This document shows, in pieces, positions 1 through 5,475 of a stretch of DNA of 6,356 nt. Position numbers and translations under genes: made by a program. The stretch is from Clostridiales bacterium (GTDB lineage: Bacteria; Bacillota; Clostridia; Saccharofermentanales; UBA5734), in the NCBI GenBank assembly GCA_007135995.1, contig SLHU01000237.1, positions 1-6,356 on the forward strand, written 5' to 3'. The notes beneath the pieces were generated by a model. The model was not told the DNA's origin. It was given only the letters and a program-made list of their open reading frames with translations, and did no database searches. Each line of letters opens with the position of its first letter. The stretch's first letter is position 1.

Positions 1-620
1 AGATTTCTGAACAGAATCTGGATGAACTACAGACAAGACTGATCGAATATGCCAACAAGAATGCTGAGCTTCAGAACCGTAATGCAGAACTGTACCTGTA
101 TATTAGTATGCTTGAAGATGACAAGGCGTCCGGCAGCGCACAGGTTGACTCAATATTGCGTGAAAAGGAACGAGCCGCTGTTTTCGCTGGTCTCAGAGAG
201 GTCAGAAACTATGGTCTGGAGATTCGTCTTTCAACAGCGGAAAATCATATGGTCAGAGACAGTGTGCTGCGCCAGTTCGTCAATGAGCTGAGAGCTCTGG
301 GCGCCCAGGCAATTTCAATCAATGACGAAAGGCTGGTGGCGACATCTGAGATCAGAGCCAGCGGTTCAGTGATTATCATCAATGGCAACGGATATAACCG
401 CGAAAGCACGTTTGTGATAAAAGCGATTACGGATCCTCAGAAGGAAGACTATTTGTTGTCCTATCTTGAGTCTATCCGCCGATCAGTGACCAATGATCCT
501 CAGTTCTTGAATGATCAGTATGATATCCGTTTTAATGTACAGCCTGAACTGACCATACCAGCACTCAGTGAAGAGAGCGTCGCATTTAAGATTGATCTGC
601 TGCAGTCAGATGACAGCTGA
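1..620 (+). CDS. DUF881 family protein (YlxW/YlxX-like), 5'-truncated
   Basis: The reading frame enters from the left edge (first full codon at base 3) and gives 205 residues up to a TGA at 618-620. The start codon lies outside the window. The first 75 or so visible residues are rich in Glu, Leu, Gln and Asn with heptad-like spacing (DELQTRLIEYANKNAELQ), which predicts a coiled coil. The rest matches the DUF881 pattern: AQAISINDERLVATSEIR, then SVIIINGNGY, then FVIKAITDP, ending in LTIPAL near the C-terminus. Family members in Firmicutes and Actinobacteria usually have an N-terminal membrane anchor, a coiled coil and this extracytoplasmic domain, and are often encoded near division genes. Their biochemical role is unknown. 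The anchor would lie upstream of base 1. A 157 nt gap separates it from phoH, so it may belong to a different transcript. Family assignment is fairly safe; function is not known. Confidence 0.8.
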   Translation, partial: ISEQNLDELQTRLIEYANKNAELQNRNAELYLYISMLEDDKASGSAQVDSILREKERAAVFAGLREVRNYGLEIRLSTAENHMVRDSVLRQFVNELRALGAQAISINDERLVATSEIRASGSVIIINGNGYNRESTFVIKAITDPQKEDYLLSYLESIRRSVTNDPQFLNDQYDIRFNVQPELTIPALSEESVAFKIDLLQSDDS

Positions 621-697
621 GCCAGGCTGACAGACGCGAGCCCGATAAGATGCGTGTAAACGAGCCCTGGAATCGGAAGCCTCAGATGAGGCCCCCA

Positions 698-725
698 GTG
701 ACTTCAAAATGATGATCAGGATAAA
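698..725 (+). promoter_or_regulatory. Weak candidate sigma-A-type promoter upstream of phoH
   Basis: A -35-like GTGACT (698-703, 4 of 6 to TTGACA) and a -10-like GATAAA (720-725, 4 of 6 to TATAAT) are separated by 16 nt. The pair lies in the only intergenic gap of the window, about 50 nt upstream of the phoH start, where a promoter for phoH-pgpH-ybeY-era-recO would be expected. Both boxes are poor matches, so this is a position-supported guess. Transcription could equally read through from the DUF881 gene, since no terminator is seen in the gap. Confidence 0.2.
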
Positions 726-770
726 GCACGTATCAGGTAAAGCAAATATCAGGTAACGATACGAACAGGA
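715..770 (+). repeat. Imperfect 16-17 bp tandem repeat ending in the phoH RBS
   Basis: The hexamer ATCAGG occurs at 715, 732 and 748, and the related AACAGG at 764, with periods of 17, 16 and 16 nt. Copies 2 and 3 share TATCAGGTAA (731-740 and 747-756). Copies 1 and 2 also share the AAAGCA that follows the hexamer. The fourth, degenerate copy supplies the AGGAG Shine-Dalgarno of phoH. The array fills the last third of the gap between the DUF881 gene and phoH. It could be a small replication-slippage array, a multi-copy operator, or a set of SD-like decoys. Nothing in the sequence decides between these. Confidence 0.6.
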
Positions 771-771
771 G
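767..771 (+). promoter_or_regulatory. Ribosome-binding site of phoH
   Basis: AGGAG sits 6 nt before the ATG at 778. An out-of-frame ATG at 774 lies only 2 nt from this motif, too close to be used efficiently, so 778 is the likely start. The site is also the last unit of the upstream tandem repeat. Confidence 0.7.
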
Positions 772-777
772 AAATGC

Positions 778-1734
778 ATGGAAAGACAAATCACCGTAGA
801 AAATACTGCTGTTGCCCAGGCGGTATTCGGCAGCTGTAATGGACATCTTAACGTGATCGAACAGCAGTTGGATGTCAGTATTGATATGAACGCGACTGGT
901 CTGGTCATGTGCGGCCAGGAAGAAAACCTGTCCCGCGCCGCAGCTGTCTGTGAACGGCTGCTTGAACTTAGCCGCCAGGGCCAGCAGATTTCTTTGCAGC
1001 TGGTGACCTATCTGGCGGACACCGCCCGTGAAGGTAATCTTGAGCAGGTATTCGGGTATACACCTGATTGTGTCTGTGTCACAGCGAAGGGCCGGGCGAT
1101 CAGAAGCAAAACACTCGGTCAGCGCAAATATGTAGACGCGATTCGCAGTCACGAAATCACTTTCTCGATTGGTCCGGCCGGTACCGGTAAAACATTTCTG
1201 GCGGTTGCTCTGGCGGTCAACGCCTTTCGGGCGAGGGAGGTATCACGCATTATCCTGACCAGACCCGCCGTGGAAGCCGGTGAGAAGCTTGGCTTTTTGC
1301 CAGGTGATCTGCAGATGAAGGTAGATCCTTATATGCGTCCTGTTTACGACGCACTGCATGAGCTGATGGGCGCTGAGAGTTATATGAGTAATCTGGAAAA
1401 AGGGCTGATCGAAGTGTCGCCGCTGGCTTATATGCGCGGCCGGACGCTGGACGAGGCGTTTGTGATTCTGGACGAAGCTCAGAATACAACCCCTGCGCAA
1501 ATGAAAATGTTTTTGACCAGGATCGGGTTTAATTCAAGAGCGGTGGTGACGGGCGATATCACGCAGATCGATCTTCCGCCTGATAAACGCAGCGGCTTGA
1601 AGGAAGCCAAGCGTATTCTGACTGGTGTAGAAGGCTTGTCCTTCGTCGAGCTGACACAACGCGATGTGGTCAGAAATCCGCTGGTTCAGCGAATTGTCAG
1701 AGCCTATGAAAAAGCCGGCATCAAAGGAGGCTAA
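778..1734 (+). CDS. phoH: PhoH family P-loop ATPase (YbeZ-like)
   Basis: The product is a 318-residue cytoplasmic ATPase, about the usual length for Firmicutes PhoH. Residues 1-100 form the family's N-terminal region, with a KH-like stretch around HLNVIEQQLDVSID (23-36). The PhoH ATPase core follows. Walker A is GPAGTGKT (132-139). The family signature TRPAVEAGEKLGFLPGDL spans 161-178. Walker B is FVILDEAQN (228-236). VVTGDITQIDLP (256-267) is the sensor-like motif. All expected ATP-binding residues are present, so the protein should be active. Its exact role is not settled. The near-universal linkage with ybeY, seen here two genes downstream, supports a part in rRNA or ribosome maturation. 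Despite the name, this subgroup need not be phosphate-regulated, and I see no Pho box. The start is fixed by AGGAG 6 nt upstream of the ATG. pgpH starts 4 nt after the stop, and its SD lies within the last codons of phoH. Confidence 0.95.
   Translation: MERQITVENTAVAQAVFGSCNGHLNVIEQQLDVSIDMNATGLVMCGQEENLSRAAAVCERLLELSRQGQQISLQLVTYLADTAREGNLEQVFGYTPDCVCVTAKGRAIRSKTLGQRKYVDAIRSHEITFSIGPAGTGKTFLAVALAVNAFRAREVSRIILTRPAVEAGEKLGFLPGDLQMKVDPYMRPVYDALHELMGAESYMSNLEKGLIEVSPLAYMRGRTLDEAFVILDEAQNTTPAQMKMFLTRIGFNSRAVVTGDITQIDLPPDKRSGLKEAKRILTGVEGLSFVELTQRDVVRNPLVQRIVRAYEKAGIKGG
1723..1730 (+). promoter_or_regulatory. Strong ribosome-binding site of pgpH
   Basis: AAAGGAGG, a near-perfect Shine-Dalgarno, lies 8 nt before the ATG at 1739. 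It sets the pgpH start at 1739 rather than at the in-frame upstream ATG at 1664, which would lie deep inside phoH. It overlaps the last codons of phoH, as expected for translational coupling. Confidence 0.85.
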
Positions 1735-1738
1735 GAGC

Positions 1739-3952
1739 ATGAAGCTATCCCGACGATTCAAACGTTTTTTGTGGAGTCTAATGTTTGTCGCGCTGTTATT
1801 TGCAGTGGTCATGACCGTTTACTATGCGTCCATACCACAGCGTTACGCAATCGCACCGGGTGATGCCAGTGCGTACGACCTGACTGCGCCAAGAAGCATT
1901 CGTGATCGTCAGGAGACCAACTTAAGGGCTGCTGTTGCTGCGGCAAGCGTATCTGATGTGATGCTTCGCTCAGAGCAGATAGTCAGTGAAGTGAAAGAGA
2001 AGGTAGACCAGTTTTTTGTTATTTTAGATGACATCAGGGAAAACCCGCCGCTGCCGACTCCGACACCATCTCCCATCCCTACACCCACACCGCCGCCAGC
2101 CGATGAAGAGGCTGTGACGGATGACGAAATAGATGATCAGGAGGAGATAGATGACCCGGATGAAGCCGCTGAGCCTGATGAACTGCCGGTAAACCCGAAT
2201 CTTGTTGCAGAAGAAATACAACTGCGGCTGGACCGTGAGCTTCAGATCATCATGAATCAGGAAGATGCGCTGGCATTCGCAATGCTCAGCGATGACCGCT
2301 ATAACAGTATCAGAGGCCATATCCAGTCACTGACCAATCTGATTATGGCTGATACAGTTGATCAGTCGGGGCTGCGCAACGCGATTAACGATAAGATAGA
2401 TGCGCTTGAGGACTCAATGGCCTATTTTCGTGAGGATGCGTCCCTGATTGAGCGTTCTCTGGCACAGCTGCTGCGGCCTAATGTCGTTTTTGATCATGTC
2501 GCAACCGAAAATGCCAGACAAGCCGCTTATGATACGGTTCAGAATAATCCGGTGATGATTGAAAAAGGCAGCCGTATTGTATCACTAGGTGAAATTGTTA
2601 CAGATGAAACCTACGTACTGCTGATGGAACTGTCGCTGATCGATGACGGCAGCTTTGACTATCAGCACTTTGCCGGTATCCTGCTGCTGCTTTTGCTCCT
2701 GCTTTTTATTGCCTGGTTTTATCTGAAAAGCTACGATCACGAGCTGTTCCGGGGTCGTAACGACTATGGTGCGCTGCTGCTTGCCATGCTGATCCCGTTT
2801 CTGGTATCAGCTTATATCGGCCGCCAGCTGCCGCTGGCACCGCCTATCTACTTTGCGGCTGTGCTGATCGCTGTTTACTTTAGTTTCCGTGCCGCTGTGA
2901 TTCTTTCATTTCTTCTGATCGCGCTCGTTTTTCCAATCACGAATTTCGATCCTGTTTTCCTGATTGTCGCGGTCAGCGGCAGCATCGTGGCTGCTTTGTT
3001 TACCAAGGGCATTCTCAGAAAAGATAATTACGCGTTTATTATTCTGGCAACAGCGGGCATCAATTTTCTGGTGACCTTCTCACTGGGCCTGCTGCAAAAA
3101 GACAGCTGGACCAATATAACGATTAATTGTGCCTATACCGCTTTCAGCGGTGCCTTGTCGGTGATAGCCGCGATTGGCATCATGCCCTTGTTTGAAATGC
3201 TTTTTAATACGGTATCACCGCTCAGGCTCATAGAGCTGTCGCAGCCGGGTCATCCCCTGCTGCGCCGGCTGTTTGTTGAAGCGCCGGGAACGTCACAGCA
3301 CAGTATGATGGTCGCCAACTTATCCGATGCCGCGGCATCTGCAATCGGCGCGAATCCGCTGCTGGCCCGGGTAGGTTCTTATTATCACGATATTGGCAAA
3401 CTAGAAACCCCTCATCTGTTTATTGAGAACCAGGAAGGTGAGAACCCGCATGATCATATGATGCCTGATCACAGCGCGAAAGTTATTTTATCGCACCCTG
3501 ACGCTGGTCTGCGGATTGGTAAACGCTATAGGCTGCCATCCGCTATTTTACGGATCATACATGAGCATCATGGTTCTACCTCACAAGCCTATTTTTATCA
3601 CAAAGCACAGAAAATGGCAGAAGCAGGCAAAATGCCGGAACCGCAGGCCAATGACTATCGTTATCACTGCCCGATCCCCTCAAGCCGCGAGTCTGCAATT
3701 GTCATGCTGGCCGATTCACTGGAAGCGGCGATGAAATCGGCCAATCTCGGCAGCCTTAAGGAGACGGAGGGGCTGCTTAAGAAAATTATCAAGACAAAAA
3801 CCGACCAGGATCAGCTGGCTGAATCGGGCCTGAGCTTTCGCGATCTGGAACTGATCAACAAAGCGTTTATGCAGGTATACGCCGGCCACTTTCATGAAAG
3901 GATTGCATACCCAGATGATCGTTCGTCACGTCAACCGGCAAAGCAAACATAA
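1739..3952 (+). CDS. pgpH: 7TM-HD cyclic-di-AMP phosphodiesterase PgpH (YqfF)
   Basis: The product is a 737-residue membrane protein. In this family the cytoplasmic HD domain hydrolyses c-di-AMP to pApA. Visible order: a basic N-terminus and one membrane helix (about 10-30); an extracellular 7TMR-HDED region (about 31-310); about seven hydrophobic segments between 311 and 488, the first with a run of eight Leu; then the HD domain. Likely metal ligands and catalytic residues are all present: H521 (SQHSMM), H550-D551 (YYHDIGK), H578 or H586, H610-H611 (HEHHGST) and D659 (MLADSLEA). The protein is somewhat longer than the roughly 710 residues of B. subtilis. A Pro/Thr-rich stretch (103-120) and a strongly acidic stretch (122-148) in the extracellular region explain much of this. 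The start follows a strong SD. The 3' end overlaps ybeY. The family role is well known; activity here is inferred from the motifs. Confidence 0.93.
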   Translation: MKLSRRFKRFLWSLMFVALLFAVVMTVYYASIPQRYAIAPGDASAYDLTAPRSIRDRQETNLRAAVAAASVSDVMLRSEQIVSEVKEKVDQFFVILDDIRENPPLPTPTPSPIPTPTPPPADEEAVTDDEIDDQEEIDDPDEAAEPDELPVNPNLVAEEIQLRLDRELQIIMNQEDALAFAMLSDDRYNSIRGHIQSLTNLIMADTVDQSGLRNAINDKIDALEDSMAYFREDASLIERSLAQLLRPNVVFDHVATENARQAAYDTVQNNPVMIEKGSRIVSLGEIVTDETYVLLMELSLIDDGSFDYQHFAGILLLLLLLLFIAWFYLKSYDHELFRGRNDYGALLLAMLIPFLVSAYIGRQLPLAPPIYFAAVLIAVYFSFRAAVILSFLLIALVFPITNFDPVFLIVAVSGSIVAALFTKGILRKDNYAFIILATAGINFLVTFSLGLLQKDSWTNITINCAYTAFSGALSVIAAIGIMPLFEMLFNTVSPLRLIELSQPGHPLLRRLFVEAPGTSQHSMMVANLSDAAASAIGANPLLARVGSYYHDIGKLETPHLFIENQEGENPHDHMMPDHSAKVILSHPDAGLRIGKRYRLPSAILRIIHEHHGSTSQAYFYHKAQKMAEAGKMPEPQANDYRYHCPIPSSRESAIVMLADSLEAAMKSANLGSLKETEGLLKKIIKTKTDQDQLAESGLSFRDLELINKAFMQVYAGHFHERIAYPDDRSSRQPAKQT

Positions 3953-4451
3953 GATAGGCGCCTGGAATCAGCTGACGAAGCAGGTACTGCAGCAGGCGGG
4001 TGACCTGGCCCTTCCAGCCATCGTTTTTAAGGACGCTGCGGTTACACCACAGCTGACTGTGATCTGGGCTGGTCCGCGCGTGATACGCCAGATGAACCGT
4101 GAGACAAGGCAAATCGACCGCCTGACCGATGTGCTATCATTTCCACTTCTTGAATGCGAGGCAGGCAGTCCAAAAAAGCAGCTGGTTATTACTGACTTTG
4201 ACCTCACTTATCTGCCTGACTTTGTTCTGCCGCTGGGTGATATCGTACTCTCGGTTGATCAAGCGCTTGAGCAGGCAAAAGACTATGGGCATTCGATGGA
4301 GCGGGAAATTGCGTTTCTTTCCGTTCACGGCCTGCTTCACCTGATTGGCTATGATCATCAGACAAAAGAGCAGGAATCAAAAATGCGAGCACAGCAACGC
4401 TCTATTATGCAAATACTTGGCATTAATAGAAAGGAAGGATCCGATCAATGA
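3915..4451 (+). CDS. ybeY: Endoribonuclease / rRNA maturation factor YbeY
   Basis: YbeY is a zinc-dependent UPF0054 metalloprotein that acts in 16S rRNA 3'-end maturation and 70S quality control. The signature VHGLLHLIGYDH carries the three zinc-binding His at 138, 142 and 148. The upstream conserved blocks TDVLSFP (71-77) and LGDIVLSV (107-114) are present. With the start at 3915 the protein has 178 residues and begins MIVRHVNRQ, like family members, and the gene overlaps pgpH by 38 nt. An in-frame ATG at 3894 would give 185 residues and a 59 nt overlap, but has no clear SD. The chosen ATG has an AAAGGA about 12 nt upstream, rather far, so the start is uncertain. The stop overlaps the era start (ATGA). 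dgkA and cdd, which follow ybeY in B. subtilis, are missing here. Linkage to phoH and era fits a ribosome-assembly module. Confidence 0.93.
   Translation: MIVRHVNRQSKHKIGAWNQLTKQVLQQAGDLALPAIVFKDAAVTPQLTVIWAGPRVIRQMNRETRQIDRLTDVLSFPLLECEAGSPKKQLVITDFDLTYLPDFVLPLGDIVLSVDQALEQAKDYGHSMEREIAFLSVHGLLHLIGYDHQTKEQESKMRAQQRSIMQILGINRKEGSDQ
4431..4438 (+). promoter_or_regulatory. Ribosome-binding site of era
   Basis: AAGGAAGG inside the ybeY 3' end lies 9 nt before the ATG at 4448. It supports that start, which overlaps the ybeY TGA as ATGA, over the in-frame ATG at 4475. Coupled translation of ybeY and era is likely. Confidence 0.75.
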
Positions 4452-5464
4452 CGACCTTTGAAGAAAATGAGAAAATGACTTTTGCGGCAGATCATCTGTC
4501 TGACCGGCCACAGCATGAACCAGACGACTTTCGTTCCGGTTTTATCAGCCTGATCGGCCGCCCGAATGTTGGCAAATCAACTTTGCTGAACCATCTGGCC
4601 GGGATGCAGCTGGCGATTACGTCTCCCAAGCCGCAGACAACCAGACATATGATTCAGGCAGTTTTGAATGAAGAGAAAAGCCAGATGGTTTTTCTGGATA
4701 CCCCCGGGATGCACCGGCCAAAAACAAGGCTTGGCAGCAGCATGAAAGCGGCCGTCCAGACCGCGATCAGACAGGCAGATGTCATTGTTATTCTGGTTGA
4801 CGCCAAAGCAGCCACAGGTCCAAAAGCTTTCAAGGGGATTCCGGATACTGAAAGTGATATTATAAGAGCGGCTCAGGCACGGCATGTTCCTATGATTCTG
4901 GTTTTCAACAAAGTGGATCATGTGAAAAAGGAAGATTTGCTGCCCCTCATATCACTTTACTCTCAAGCGTATCAGTTTGAGGCGATTTTACCGATTTCGG
5001 CCAGAACAGGTGATGGTTCGCAGTTGCTGCTCAGTGAGATCAAGCGCCTGCTGCCTGTAGGGCCGCGTCTATTCCCGGTAGACATGATTACCGACCAGAC
5101 GGAACGCGGACTGGCCTCGGAGCTGATTCGCGAGCAGCTGCTTTATCAAACTGAACAAGAAATTCCGCATGGCATTGCAGTTGATATCGAGCAGTTTGAA
5201 GAACAGTTTCACGAGGTAACAGGGGAGCGTCAGCGGGCTTCAATCCATGCGGTCATCTATTGTGAGAAAGATACACACAAAGGAATCATCATCGGCAAAA
5301 AAGGCGCTATGCTAAAAGCGATTGGCACATCTGCGCGTCAGCATATTGAGCAGATGCTGGACTGTCCGGTATATCTGGAACTTTTTGTCAAAGTGCGTGA
5401 AGACTGGCGCAACCGGCCTGGCATGCTGCGCAGTCTAGGCTATGACAATCATGATCAGTCATAA
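4448..5464 (+). CDS. era: GTPase Era, 30S ribosome assembly factor
   Basis: Era binds the 3' end of 16S rRNA through its KH domain and couples GTP hydrolysis to 30S maturation. This 338-residue protein has all G motifs: G1 GRPNVGKS (37-44), the TT of PQTTRH (64-65) as G2, G3 DTPG (84-87), G4 NKVD (154-157) and G5 SAR (184-186). The C-terminal KH domain follows, with GKKG at 283-286 and the hallmark VREDWRNRPGMLRSLGY at 316-332. It is longer than the usual roughly 300 residues. About 30 extra, mostly polar and acidic residues precede the G domain, and the loop after LVDAK (residues 120-138) is also slightly long. The start at 4448 is supported by a good SD and the ATGA overlap with ybeY. Starting at M10 would shorten the extension but lacks a comparable SD. 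recO follows after 11 nt. Confidence 0.96.
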   Translation: MTTFEENEKMTFAADHLSDRPQHEPDDFRSGFISLIGRPNVGKSTLLNHLAGMQLAITSPKPQTTRHMIQAVLNEEKSQMVFLDTPGMHRPKTRLGSSMKAAVQTAIRQADVIVILVDAKAATGPKAFKGIPDTESDIIRAAQARHVPMILVFNKVDHVKKEDLLPLISLYSQAYQFEAILPISARTGDGSQLLLSEIKRLLPVGPRLFPVDMITDQTERGLASELIREQLLYQTEQEIPHGIAVDIEQFEEQFHEVTGERQRASIHAVIYCEKDTHKGIIIGKKGAMLKAIGTSARQHIEQMLDCPVYLELFVKVREDWRNRPGMLRSLGYDNHDQS

Positions 5465-5475
5465 AGGTTTATAAA

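Noticed and set aside
679..692. Hairpin GCCTC-AGAT-GAGGC after the DUF881 gene as a terminator
   Set aside because: The stem is only 5 bp and is followed by CCCCAG rather than a T-run, so it does not qualify as an intrinsic terminator.
650..712. A 20-codon ORF (MRVNEPWNRKPQ...) in the gap upstream of phoH
   Set aside because: There is no Shine-Dalgarno before the ATG, no recognisable motif, and such a length is expected by chance. Conservation in relatives would be needed to call it a gene.
733..1152. A 139-codon minus-strand ORF opposite the start of phoH
   Set aside because: It overlaps conserved PhoH coding sequence and shows no domain or RBS; treated as a shadow.
1664..1738. pgpH starting at the upstream in-frame ATG (1664), inside phoH
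   Set aside because: A strong AAAGGAGG lies correctly placed before the ATG at 1739, and the protein then begins with a typical basic N-terminus and membrane helix.
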